Assembly (NCBI GenBank): GCA_020536535.1 | Contig: JAHLWZ010000729.1 | Location: 1,685-65,684 of the forward strand | Direction of reading: 5' to 3' | Source: Pelomyxa schiedti | Lineage: Eukaryota > Evosea > Pelobiontida > Pelomyxidae | Length of the DNA stretch: 64,000 nt | Shown here: positions 49,601 to 60,888 of the stretch, in pieces | How positions within the stretch are numbered: the first letter of the stretch is position 1 | Layout: each line of letters begins with the position of its first letter | Notes under the pieces: generated by a model | Told to the model about the DNA's origin: nothing | The model's input: only the letters and a program-made list of their open reading frames with translations | The model's database searches: none | Made by a program: the position numbers and the translations under genes

Positions 49601-50318
49601 AAATGACTTGATACTTTATATTCCACCAGGAATTTTGCTGCCTCCAGCGGAGAACTCTCGTATCCTTGAAGATTTTCGATCAAGCACACAAGAGACTGAA
49701 CGACCAAGCTGTCAACAAATTTTCTACTCACTGTGAATCCTAAAGTATCCTCAATCTGTGGTGCACATTCAATTTTCATTTCAATCAGAAAGGAAGAACC
49801 TGATGACAGGCAAATAGCCTTAACACTTGTAAAACGTCATAATCAGCACTATTGTTAGATGTCTGGGTGTGCAGCAAGAAAGTGCAGATTGCAGGTACAG
49901 CAACTAAATTGGAGGAAATTTCCTCAGCAACTCGCCGAACGTCACTGTTAACAGGAAGATGAGTGGAAACGGAGTGCCACTTGGCATGAATAGTTTCCCG
50001 CTGTTCTTGGGTGAGATGTTTGTCCCTCTGCTGCATGGTATTCACACGGGAACCAACTTGGGAACACCGCGGCTTCTTTTTAGTGGGAGGTGACGGTTTG
50101 TTGCCGGACAGTTGGGGAGGGTGAATGTTAACAGAAGTCTTTGGAGTAGTAGTGGCTGGAGTGCCTAGCACTGATTTGTGTTGTGGCTTTGGCGAATGGC
50201 CTGCGACATTGCCTCCTCCTGTTGTGGAGCTCTTCTTTCCTTTTCTTCCACTTAAATCCTCAATATTAACACTGCAAGCATTCGTGGTGCTCGCTGTTGA
50301 CAAATCGCCACACTTCAT
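46621..50318 (-). CDS. Kinase-domain protein, Crinkler/FunK1-like, with Ser-repeat basic tail
   Basis: A multi-exon gene with first in-frame ATG at 50318 (MKCGDLSTASTTNACS). The N-terminal half is disordered then helical (CEEALETMLSITSEDDLIDT; EIIDALIKPFDKVPVRAELK). Next comes LAGWIEKYFAEPFHQWRKHN with RADWWFEFDGKLMVKG, then kinase-like exons (EATFIKYLVTYATSGATFQP; EQLGPSLDMLQEN). The catalytic core is GIAHRDVRWANLVF with LIDLEYAAEFGTY (DLE in place of DFG) and SDVYMLGQML. HRDxRWxN/IDxE patterns occur in Crinkler-type and fungal FunK1 kinases (family knowledge; tentative). After MPMSSLRAKEESPTDNDSPD a Ser tract coded by (ATCCTC)n crosses an assembly gap and ends in a Lys/Arg-rich tail. The gap makes the protein length unknown. 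The exon before 50318 is uncertain. Confidence 0.6.
46835..47163. repeat. Hexanucleotide (GAGGAT)n microsatellite in a coding exon
   Basis: Near-perfect GAGGAT units flank a 100-N gap on both sides. On the minus strand, in the kinase frame, they code for Ser-Ser. The real copy number is unknown because of the gap. Confidence 0.95.
46944..47043. other. Assembly gap (100 N)
   Basis: Exactly 100 N within the hexanucleotide repeat. The round size suggests a scaffolding placeholder rather than a measured length. Confidence 0.97.
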
Positions 50319-50450
50319 CTGAATCTGTGAGGTAGGTAGACACGAGGAGTTGTTGAACTTGTAAGTTACCGCTTCAATTTGGTGCCAAGCGACTTGTCCT
50401 CGGTGCACCGACAAGAGTGATCTAATTTGTCATAGGATAGAAATGAACTG

Positions 50451-50974
50451 ATGCTAATTGAGCAAATTAGAAGAAAGCCGACAGAATGGCCAACACAAGT
50501 TGGGGTTGACAGTCAAGGATGCACGAAGGGGGGAACAATCAAAGAACAGCTTCGACCTCGAAGGTGGGCTCGAATCACACCTTCGATTCGAGCCCGGAAC
50601 CAAGTAGGTTCGTCGACTGGGGGACTCAGAGATTGGATGGTTCCTTTAAAAAACTTCATTTTTTTCTTCCGGAACTACGACACACATGGGGCAACAATCC
50701 TGTTGTTGGAAACACTTGGCTGTTACTTCCCACATGCTTCGCCGGATTGTGTGCGCGACTCACTGTAGTTAAGGCGACCAACTTTTTGATGAAAAGGAAA
50801 AAAATAACTGGTTCTTCGGCGAAGGACAAAAAAGTCGAAGAATTCGACTTCGAAGCTTTATTCGTGCATCCTTGTGGCATTGCCATGAATGACCAACTTG
50901 TGTTGACACAGGGTTTCGAAGCCCGTTTTTTGGTCTCAAGACAAAAAGGTGCAGGATCAACTTGGAAACAATAG
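50451..50974 (+). CDS. Possible small basic protein (low support)
   Basis: A two-exon model from ATG 50451 (MLIEQIRRKPTEWPTQVGVD; RPRRWARITPSIRARNQ) uses a GTAGGT donor near 50602. It joins in phase after GTTAAG near 50774 to ATNFLMKRKKITGSSAKDKK and a tail ending KGAGSTWKQ at 50974. It is about 120 residues with no known domain. It sits between two minus-strand genes and ends 2 bp before the RhoGAP stop. Alternatively the region is only the divergent promoter and 5' UTR. Confidence 0.25.
50557..50595. repeat. Overlapping inverted repeats (alternative hairpins)
   Basis: An 11-bp perfect inverted repeat GGGCTCGAATC / GATTCGAGCCC (50566-50576 and 50585-50595, 8-nt loop) overlaps a second one, TCGAAGGTG / CACCTTCGA (50558-50566 and 50578-50586). 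The two stems are mutually exclusive. Part resembles a tRNA T-arm sequence (CTCGAAT). Confidence 0.7.
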
Positions 50975-50975
50975 G

Positions 50976-53221
50976 TTAACAAGTTGATTTTGGAGGGAGA
51001 AGGTGCACTCTGGAGGGGTTTGTGCTGTTGGGTGTGGTACTGGTTGTTGTGGTGGGGGCTGTTGTGGATGGTGCTGTGTTGGCGCGGTTTCGTGGGGGTG
51101 GTTTGGGGGGTGGTGTGAGCCTGTGTGGGGGTCTGCGGTCTGTTGCTATGGTGTGTGATTGCTTGTTTGCATTTGTGGGTGGTGAGGTTCTCTTCTGTTG
51201 TGTGGAAGGACAGGTGTTTTTTCTTGGTGGTACTGGCGGTTTGGTGGTGGCTGTGCTTGGAGTGGTTGTGGCTGGTTTTGTTGCCGTACCAGTCACGGCT
51301 GTTGTGGCTGCAGCTGTGGTTGTGCTTGTGAATGAGGGGGTTGTAGCTACGGAAGGAGGAGTTGGACTTGCTTTAGGTTTGGTAATGGTTTCTACACTTG
51401 GCCTGGGAGGTACTCTTGAAGTAGGATAAGCCGGGAGGGTCCCGGAACGTGTTGGGCGAAGTGGAAGTGTAGCTGACTGTGTAGCGTTAGGTGGAGGGGA
51501 ACGAGGCATAGGACGCGGAGGCGGTGCTGTGGTAGGTGGTGTAGATGGCGTGCCTGTGGATGGCGATGTGGGCGTCGGTGAGGGTGGAGTGGGGGGAGTC
51601 GGGGGCTGAGCCCTACGGGGGGGTGGAGGCACTGGCCTGTTTCTTGGGGCAGTAGGGCTTGGTTTGTCCGTAGTTGCAGTTGTTGTTGGAGTTGGAGGCT
51701 GTGGTCTGCTCTGAGTTGTGGCTGGATTTACTTCTGTGGAATTGTGAGTAGTTGATGACCTGCCAGTTTTCATTATTTTCCCAGGTGGGGGTGCATTGGA
51801 GGATGGGGGGCCTCTTGGAAAAGAGTTCGCAGGTGGTTTTTGACGGTTATGTTGCATGGTTGATGCTGCTTGATGCGACGATGCAGCAGTTGAAGGTGCT
51901 GAAAGAGGGGATGCAGTAGGCGTTGTACATGATGCGGTGGAGGGTGTTGAAGGAAGGTTTTCTTCCGAGAAAACCTTTATTTCACTTGGTTGAGAGGAAA
52001 TAATTTCTTCTACAATTCCCTGTTTTGTGTAAGAATTAGACAACACGAATTATAACAAACCGCAAATATTGCTTCACTGTGTTCAATGCAAAATTTCACG
52101 AGTTCGATAGAGAACCGTGAATCTTGTATAGTCAGAGATACATCTTGTTGTTGTGGTCTCACTATGCCTGGACCAATAACTTGGAATGGTTAACAGTGTT
52201 TCTTGCATTAGAAGGGAGACCCTACTTAGCGCTAAGTTTTCAGGGCGCATTTGATTTTGCGACGAGTACTTTGACACTTGCTTGAAAAACGTGAATAAGT
52301 GCTTCACAATTGCCACGCGGTGCCTATTTAATGTTGACATTGACATTTTGCTTTGACTTGTGAGTGGGTGTGTTATTTTTGTGGATACGATAATATGTTG
52401 GTTTGAAAAGGGTGTCAATTTGTGCATTACTGTTAGTGTTGGGGGTCACCAGGGCAGAAAAAGGAGAATCTGCCTAAGTTTTCTTATCTTTACTTCGTTT
52501 TCAGTAATTCCTGATGAGAACTCAATAAAGGGTCAACTTTCAACATAGTTAATCACCTGTTACTGCTATAAACATGTCATACTGTAGAAAAAAAATTACG
52601 ACCCAAAAATGGTAGAAACGGGAGGGGGACAAACGAGTTCAGAAGTCATCAACGCATCTGGCAGTTCTCTACAATAAACTGAATTAAGGGTGCATGTACA
52701 AATTTGGATATGTGAATAACCTTAGCCACAACTTCAATAAACACGCAGCCAAGTGGGGATCTTTCGCCGCAAGTGTGCGCATTAAATCCACATGCTCACC
52801 GGAATCGTACCGTGACTTTATATTTTGAACTGAGTTTATACTAGCCGACTGCCTAAAGATCCCTTCTGTCTGCAAAAACCACAACCGTTAATACGAAAAT
52901 AATAATAACAAAACAAACATAGAAGACAATAAGCAGCAGTGAATTGCAAAAGAGGGCCGGGGCGGGGGGACGGTGACACACCGATAGAAGGGTCTCAGAG
53001 ACAGGCGAGTCCAAAAACAACTTTGTTACATCTCCCACCACCCACGGAATAGCATCTTCCTCGTGGAATTTGCCGTCGGCCCGTCGCGGAGGCGGCTTTA
53101 CGTCTCTGCCGAACATCATTCTCGTTACAACTGCAGGTTTTTTACCCTTTTCTCGCAATTTTTTTTTGTTTCTTTTTTCTCTGTCGTCGCTAGTTCTCTC
53201 ATTTTGAAGATTGCGTTCCAT
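50976..53221 (-). CDS. RhoGAP-domain protein with long Pro/Thr-rich C-terminal tail
   Basis: The ATG at 53221 gives a basic N terminus (MERNLQNERTSDDREKRNKK). The RhoGAP domain follows: MFGRDVKPPPRRADGKFHEE, IPWVVGDVTKLFLDS, arginine-finger motif EGIFRQSASINSVQNIKSRY, DPHLAACLLKLWLRELPDAL (completed by splicing), LNRHRVAIVKHLFTFFKQVS, QNQMRPENLAL and IGPGIVRPQQQDVSL. Arg in GIFR is the catalytic finger. The last exon encodes about 340 residues of Pro/Thr/Ser with class I/II PxxP motifs (PVPPPPRRAQPPTPP; KPPVPPRKN), likely SH3 ligands. It would switch off Rho/Rac-type GTPases controlling actin. Downstream neighbour DPH2 lies on the same strand 55 bp upstream of the start. Confidence 0.82.
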
Positions 53222-53276
53222 AAAGGCCAGAGTTCAGATCTGGATAGTGCATGCGCCCGAAACAAAAGATTGGATC

Positions 53277-54722
53277 TCAAAGCTGCCATTCACAGGTATT
53301 GGAGTACTCGCGTGAGATTGGTTGTGTAGTCTCCTGTCCAATTGATGCTGAAGGTAGAATAAGGCCGAGAATTAAGGAAGAGGGTATCAACCTGTTCAGG
53401 CAGACACAGAGTTCATATGGGGTTATTAGTGGTTTATGAAATTGGTTTGCCTGGTTCCTCACAGTATTAAACGTGCAGGATAGTACAACAAAAACCTTTG
53501 GAAATGTTGGGAGTAGTGTCAGGGGAAGGGGTTTACTTACATCCACGTCAGGAAAATTCGCTAGTTTGTATTCATTTATTGCTCCAACAGATAAAACTAT
53601 GCACGATTTTCCTGCACCCTCTATTATTGAGCGCAGAGGTGCAATTGCTTTTTCAATGGTTGAATTGGCAGGAGATGTCACTAATGCAACTGTAGATGCA
53701 GATTGTAGTGCCTTGATACCAATTGCGTAACGTCGGGAGACGATTCTACTTCCATTTGCCTGATTTGTAGTTCCAGTATTGGGATTGTAGCAAGTTACCT
53801 GATTTATCTTTTAATATCACCTCAAACTACTGACGTACTTACATTCATCATTGGAAAGTTCAACAGCAAGTTCTCAAAAGTACGGGATTCCGGAGAACCA
53901 ATAAATACTATCTGAGAAATCGGACTAGGTAAGACTGCCCTCCGACCACAGAAAGACCAGACAGTGCAGCTTGTATCAGTACTGTTGTCTGAAGTGGCAC
54001 CCTGAGGTAAGCGATTTAGGGGTGTCTCTCACAAGAAAAGTACAGTGCATGAAGATGACATAATATCATTATCAAGGCTAGCAACGATAAAATTGGGTCT
54101 ACTGAGAAGCGCGGTTTTGAGTTCTGCACAGTGATGCAGGTAGGGAGCATCTGGGAAAACGAGGCAACAACCGGAATCGATTTCCACTCTTGAACAGAAT
54201 GAAGTGAACTCGGAACAATTCAGAGGAGAGTGGCCAAAGACATAGAATGTAGGAATTTTCGATTTCCTAAGTGTTCAACGATAGTCACGAACCGAGCGGA
54301 AAGGAGTTCAGAGACCTACCAACTCAAGCAAGAGGTGCCGAATAATATTGCAGCCGTAGCGCCAACGTGAGCAGCAGCAGTCTGGTACAATCGTCAAGTG
54401 ACGCCCATTGGTTTGTTATTTTGGAGTGGGAAGTGTGCCTCGTCCACGCAGCAGGTGACAACTGGGTCCCCGATCAAATAAACCTACCCGGTGTGACGCA
54501 ATAGCAACTGCGTTAGTGACGGCATCATCACCACATAACGAAAGGCAGCAGTGGCACCTCAGGCGCGAAACCAGCAGACGAGCGGACGGCTTCCTCGAGC
54601 TCTGATACAATCCGAGGGCCCTGCGTGAGCTGCTCCGCATCGGCAAACTGGACACAGACCCTACGGTACCCACCCCGCGCCACAAACTCCACGGCACTCG
54701 GCGGCACAACAATCTTCTCCAT
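53277..54722 (-). CDS. DPH2: Diphthamide biosynthesis protein 2
   Basis: The DPH1-DPH2 radical enzyme carries out the first step of diphthamide synthesis on eEF2 histidine. The start MEKIVVPPSAVEFVARGGYR is followed by RVCVQFADAEQLTQGPRIVS. An intron leads to VYLIGDPVVTCCVDE and, across an apparent GC-AG intron (54382-54438), to AAAHVGATAAILFGTSCL; the Cys here belongs to the iron-sulphur site region. Further matches are PTFYVFGHSPLNCSEF, IVFIGSPESRTFENLLLNFP, SRRYAIGIKALQSASTVALV and GKSCIVLSVGAINEYKLANF. Then PDVDVFVVLSC is followed by FHKPLITPYELCV, the conserved C-terminal DPH block. CVDE and the C-terminal pattern favour DPH2 over DPH1. A few exon joints near 53800-54250 are uncertain. 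Divergent from the polymerase gene, 77 bp between start codons. Confidence 0.82.
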
Positions 54723-54799
54723 TCCCTGCCCCGGCTCTGATTTCGTCGGATCTGATCGCCAACAGGTTGGTTTTTTTTTTTTTTGTGTGGCAGCGACAA

Positions 54800-57700
54800 A
54801 TGAGCCAGGCTTGGTGGGAAGGTGGCAGCGTGTCGTCCTCCGAAGAAAGTGGCGACGACGACCCCTTCGCGGCGGCCGACAGGGACTTCGATGTGCTGCG
54901 CCTCCCTGACCGGGAGCCAGTCGCAGCCTCCCCGGCGCACCCTGTGCCCTGCACCCGTCCCTCTTCGTCACCAACTGCTCTGCCCCCGGCGTCCAAGTCC
55001 GCCCCCTCGACGCCGCTCTCCAGCCACACTGCGTGGTCGTCGTCCTATTCGTCGTCGTCATCCGCATCCGCGGCCACACGCGCTACAATGGGGCCACCCA
55101 CGCACCACGTCGCAGTGGGGGGCACGCCAAAGTCGAGCCTCCAGACCTCCACCAACAGCAACAGCAGCAGCAACAACAGCAAGCGTTGGAGTCCTGTTCC
55201 ACCAACTCCCAAAAGAACCTCTACCTCGCCGTCGCCATCTGTATTACCTGCGTCACGTAGTGGCACTACCACGGCAGCGACTAGTAATACTACCGCGAGC
55301 AGCATTAGCAGGAGCGGCAGTACGGTCCAGCAGAATCAGCAGCAGCAGCAGCAGCAGCAGTCCTGTACCCCTGTGACTGTGAGCGCCAGTGGGGGCACCC
55401 ATTGCAATCCAGTTGACATTGTGTGTGTGGACTCTCCTGATTCCCCGGGGGCGCCTCCGCCTCCCCCACCTCCGCCTCCACCTCCTTCTAACCCGCACCC
55501 GGCTCCTTCATCGGCATTGGGCGGCGCTGATTTCAAGAAGCCGCCGCTGACTGAGGAGCAGAAGGCACGGATGGAACAGAACCGGCTCGAAGCCATTAGG
55601 AGGAGGCGACTTCTTCTAGAAAGCCGTCAGCAACAGCAACAGGAACCGCAACAGGCGAATCCACTTCCTGAACCTAAGCAGTGGTTTGAAATGCAAAAAC
55701 CACAGAAGAGTTGGAACAATCCTTCTCATAATGCTATCATGATGGAGGCTCAGGAGCAGTACAGAAAGCACCAACAGTTGCACAACATGTGCATGGTGCA
55801 GGAGAGACAACTCCAGAAGAGACCTGGCAGTTCTAGCGGCTACAGTGGCTGGGTTGTCAAGGCAAAGCACATTCAATTTGACTCCCCAGTCAAGGATATG
55901 AAGATTAAGAGCCAGTCTTCAAAACAACCAAATCTCCCAAGCCATGGGCTGGACCAAGTCCTGGCGGATTCTGCGAGTCGCACTTGCCCACAGTCTGACA
56001 ATAAGCCTGTGTGCCATTGTGATCCAGGTTGTTGTCACTCAGATGAAACACGTGGAAGCCTTTCACATACAGGGGCAGATATTCACACAGATGCAGACCA
56101 CGCCCCACCATTAGACCCTGTAGATTGTACTCATGTTTTGGGTGATGGAGAACCCACAGCTATCTCTGGAAACACTGGTAATATAAACGGTGATACATCC
56201 TATGACGTGTGTTCCACAACAACCTTCCCACACTGTGATGACCTCTGTGCTGATGAAGATAACCGTATCCCACATACTTCTGGCAACGAGGGCACTCCTG
56301 ACAGTGATTCTGGTAAAACCAAGATAACTACTGCTTCCCCCACAAACCGTCATCGTGGTGTAAGTTTAGCTGCTGCCTTGATTCGAAGTCACAAGGCACA
56401 TAGAACTGAAAATGTGTTAGATACCCCTCTCAAAGGGCTCTCGAAAAAACTACTGTCTTCCCAGACTCCTACCTCTTCGTGGCAACTAAAAAAAACACCC
56501 AAGGCATCAAAATATGGCCTTCTGAATCACTCTAACACCGTTACGGATGACCCCTCACTTCTTCAACCAAGTACAATATCACCACCTCCTCCAAAGAAGA
56601 CACGTCTGGGGGTAACTCCCCCGGACACCCCTCAGTATGAAGCTGACCTCTTCACTTTACATCGTTTGATTTCTTTCCAGGCCTGCAGATCACTGGGCAG
56701 AGTTCCAGGAGTTTGTTGCCATGTCCACCCTTCATCATGTATATATTGCACTTTCATGGGACCCTGATTGTACAAGCTTTCGGAACAAACATACGGTTCA
56801 CACATTAGTTCCCACTCCTACCTAATAAGGTGCAGGGTACAACAAGAGCTGATTTTGACCACACTCAAGGTAGTAATATACTGCCTCTTCATTGCCAATA
56901 TTCTTTACCCATACTTCAGTTATTTCATTCCTCATGGACTCTGGTACAGAAAGAAAACTATTCCATTTACCTCTCAAATCAAAGAAACCGTCTGTCACTT
57001 CAATTGCGTTTGTAACGTAACCTATCCAATAGAATTGTTCCTGTAGAAACCCGCGTGTCATTGTTGCAATCTCTTTTCAGTAATGAACACATACGCAAAG
57101 TCTGCTATTGTGCACAAGATGTTTTCAAGGTGATAAAACACTTTGGTGTCCCAGGTACATGACAAGAACTTGAGTATTGACGGTCTTAACTTTGGAAAGG
57201 TCCCTGGAAAAACTGCCAGTGTACACTTGTGGCAGGTACCATATATTCATTCTCCCCTCTCCTTACTGTTACTATGTACCAGCCTGGGTGCTAGAACCTG
57301 ATACTCCAGAAGAAGATCTCAATTTTGCAGAATTGTGTTACAAATTTCTTCATAAAACTGATGAACCAGATGCAAATCACTTTACCAATCTCTCCAAACT
57401 CGCTCCTGGTAATAAACCTTCATTCCACCAATTTAGTGTGTCATCTTGAATAGATATCTCCCTGTGCAAATCACTTATGGAGGTACTGAACCAGAAGATG
57501 GCCACGAACAATCTTGAGGAAGTATACAACCGAGAAATGGAGGTACAATCTATTTAATTTGAATAGAACTCAACATAATGGCGAAAACAGTTAATTCCTG
57601 TACTTGCAAGTACGGTTTTCCTGTCTATACAAGAGGCACTAAAATATTCACGAAGGTATGGAACTCTATGGCATTGGGTTTGACAAGCGTAGTTTGGGTT

Positions 57701-59531
57701 GTTACCGTGAAGAGCTTGAGGTTAATGAATACTACACTTCCTTCCTAAATTTGATAATAGGGTCGGCTGCAAGAGCTCACCTTGCAGGCCCAACAGTACT
57801 CCACTTCCCCTGTCAACCTGGGTAGCCCAAAACAGGTGGCAAATATACTCTTCGAGCGTTTGAATCTTAAATTACCATCAAGTATGATGCTTTTTGACTC
57901 ACCCGTATTTACTGTTGCAGGTGCAAAAACGAACTCGAAGTCGAGTACATCCGAGAGTGTCCTAACTCTCTTAGCCCCCATGCATCCCTTTCCTAGACTT
58001 GTAATGGGTTTGTAGAGCCCCCTATTTGCAATGCTAACTAAAACCTTTAGATTATCGCCATTGCCAAAAAATTCTATCCAACTGGGTTTTAGCTTTAGAA
58101 GCCAAAGCAATCAAAGATGATGTGTGTCAAGAGAGAATCTTTTTTAGCACCTCATTATGTAGAATCCAGGTTCTTGGAGAATTAAAACTCAATGGAGTTC
58201 TATATCGACTGGGACGGGAAGACTGGCCTCCTCAAACCCCGTTAGCCCTATCTCAACCCTGAGGCCGGACTAACTTTTCCTTTTACAACAGAACTTACAA
58301 AATCTTCCCAGGACAGTGTTCAAACTAAAACCCTCGTCCGATATTGGCACCCAAAACGAGATTCATATAAATGTCCGTGACGCCTTTGCGTGCACTGAGG
58401 GGTAGTTTTTGTTAACATACCTGGGCTAACTCTTTTTGCAGGAAAATTTTTGTTGTGGCAGATTACTCACAAATAGAATTGCGTGTTCTTGCTCATGTAA
58501 GCAAAGATGAGTATTTGATCAATGCTTTTACTGCAGGCAACAATTATGACATTCACAAGTCAGTTGCCAGCCATATATTCGGTTCCACCCCAATCTCATT
58601 TTTACCTTAACACAAAACAGGTAAGCAAAAAGATGAAATATCTGATGAAGAAAGAAACCGAGCCAAGCGAATAGTTTTTGGAATTCTTTATGGAATGGGT
58701 ATATTTGACTATCTTCTATTTCTTTCTTCATTCTCCAAAACAGGTCCCCATACATTGGCTTCGTTACTGAAAGTCCCAATGAAAACTGCATCTGCCTTTA
58801 TTCAATCTTTTCTCAACAAGGTAATTGGAGCACAGTCTCCGTTCTCCCTTTTAATTACTGGTTCCAGTTCCCTCGTGTATCTTCTTTTATAAAAGAAACT
58901 CGCTCACAAGCGAGGAGGGACCAATATATACAAACAATCACTGGCACTAAAAGAAACTTTGAAAAAATAAACACGGCAGCAATGCGTGCACGCTGCGAAA
59001 GACAGGCAGTAAATTCCGTGATACAGGGTAGTGCTGCAGACATTGTAGTGTTAATCCTACTTTCCATAATACTGCTGACGTGATCGTATAGACAAAATTA
59101 GCTATGCTCAAACTAAGCTCCGCCCTTTCATCGATTCCGCAAAGTGAACTCGTTTTACAAATTCACGACGAGCTTGTGGTAACCACCCTCTCACCACAAA
59201 AACCACAAAACCAACCAACAACACACAGATTGAGGTTCCCAAAGAATCCAAGGACGCGGCGGCCGAAATCCTAAAGAGTAGCATGGAGACCGCGCTGCCT
59301 CTGCTAGTGCCCCTCGTGGTTCACCTCTCCACCGGCACCAGGTGGGGCTCCCTTGTGCCCTATAAGCCACCGTCATCCTTGCCTGGAGGAGGAGATGGAG
59401 ATGGGGATGGGGATGGAGAAGGGGCGGGAGCCTGCGCTTCCACAAGCACAAGTGCTGCAGCAGTCGATGACCCCGACGACGATGACGACTTTGCCTTGCG
59501 TTTCCTGCACTCTGACTTCGGGGACGAATGA
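54800..59531 (+). CDS. Family A DNA polymerase (Pol theta/nu-like) without helicase, with N-terminal RPA-binding-like motif
   Basis: The first exon (54800 to about 56680) encodes about 620 mostly disordered residues with poly-S, poly-Q and poly-P. It includes [19 protein letters not shown], like the RPA-binding helix of SMARCAL1/TIPIN. Downstream short exons give a degenerate 3'-5' exonuclease-like part ([20 protein letters not shown]) and the polymerase thumb. The palm and fingers follow: GRLSS-type region near 58260-58300, motif [20 protein letters not shown], motif [28 protein letters not shown] and motif [11 protein letters not shown]. These are hallmarks of Pol theta/nu. No helicase domain is present, unlike Pol theta. 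An acidic Asp/Gly tail ends [13 protein letters not shown]. It probably acts in translesion synthesis or end joining. Some middle exons (56900-58300) are only partly resolved. Confidence 0.8.
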
Positions 59532-59644
59532 TGCCCTCTTTGAGGAAGGAAACAACACGAAATTCAACTGCAGAAAAATCAACCAAATTTCGGGCACTTA
59601 TTTTCGTCCAGTAGGACCCCATCACAATTTTCTAAACAAATTGG

Positions 59645-60648
59645 ATGCAAGGAGCAGCGAGGAGCGGTGGGGATGTAATAAGCCTGCACGGAAAGTGCTT
59701 GCGTATATGGAGAGACGAGGAAGCCCATGTGAGGCCTATGTTGGTGAAATTGACTGCCGAGAGGCGGGCAAATTTGCCAAAGTGGTCGTCATTTGTGTGC
59801 GTGTGTCTTCTTTTTCCTGACCACGGTGGATGCATTTTTTACTTTTTTTTTTTTTTCTTTCTTTCTTTCTTTCTTTCTTTTTGAAAGGGAGGTGTATGAG
59901 AGAGCGGCGGTGTTTTTGATGAGAATGGAGTGCCCTAGAGTGTTAGACTTATTGGGCAGGAGTCACGAGAGAGGAGGGAGTTCTGAGGTTGAACCGTGCA
60001 AGGAAGAAATTGATTACATAATGACGGCATTCACTGCGATATTCGATGTGGCAATTTTAGAAGACTCGCGGGTTTCTTTCCTTTTCGGTGCTCTCATGTT
60101 ATCCTAACATAAACCAAGGAGGCTGTGGGAGATATGCAAGACGTTTACTTAAAAGAGGAATGGTTTGTCAATAAGCAGTGGCTGGATCATTTCAATGACC
60201 TACTTTCTCGAAGTACGTTCTCTCATTACGTTTCCTAGTTACTCATTGGGTCACCTAATCATAAACACTCCAAAGCCTAGTGAGTTCAGGACAAGTACAC
60301 CTCGAACCGTTGAATACCTTTCTCGATGGGCCTTATCCTTCACCACCTCTGCGGTACGCGAAAGAAGAGACCCTAAGCTACATTCACGGCAATTCCCGAG
60401 ACAGAATCACAGTTTGTTTTTCCTCCCTCTAAATCCCAACAATACGATTCACAAGATACAAATAACCTACTTGCAAAATTCTCACCACCCTAACTACTTT
60501 GTAGATAGCACCTGACTACACACCCTGGGATGAGATTTTCACAGTTACCGAAATAGTTAGAAAGCGTGCAGCCCCACCTCCAAAACAAGAAGCCACAGAG
60601 TCTCCCATTTCTACAGATAGCAAAAGAAGAAGGTGTGGTCTAATGTAA
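59645..60648 (+). CDS. Small unrecognised protein ending in a polybasic CaaX-like box
   Basis: The ATG at 59645 gives MQGAARSGGDVISLHGKCLR and RPMLVKLTAERRANLPKWSS. An intron with a T/CTTT-rich tract joins to VYERAAVFLMRMECPRVLDL. Later exons read EEIDYIMTAFTAIFDVAIL, DVYLKEEWFVNKQWLDHFND, TVEYLSRWALSFTTSA and, after an intron at about 60357-60505, APDYTPWDEIFTVTEIVRKR. It ends STDSKRRRCGLM. CGLM fits a CaaX box with Met, which favours farnesylation, and KRRR is polybasic. This suggests membrane anchoring, although the same stretch could be a nuclear signal. About 200 residues, mostly helical; no domain recognised. Same orientation as the polymerase gene, 113 bp downstream. Confidence 0.5.
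59852..59883 (+). repeat. T and CTTT tract in an intron
   Basis: A T run followed by about five CTTT units, acting as the polypyrimidine tract before the acceptor of the CaaX-box gene. Confidence 0.8.
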
Positions 60649-60888
60649 ACAAAGAAGAAAAAAAAAAAAAACACAATACAATTTTATTTGCAGTAGAGGG
60701 AAAGTGGGAAATAAATAAAACAAAAGGAAGAGGTCAGACAGCACCACACCAGCTCTGCTGGAATTGGCGTGGAGGGTCATCTGACGTCGTAATTGTAAGC
60801 AGCATCACATCCTTGTCATCCATTCCAGGCCAGATTATTGTGGGAAGCTTCACATTTCTTGTGTGGTTGGCAGGGAGCCGAGGTCAAG

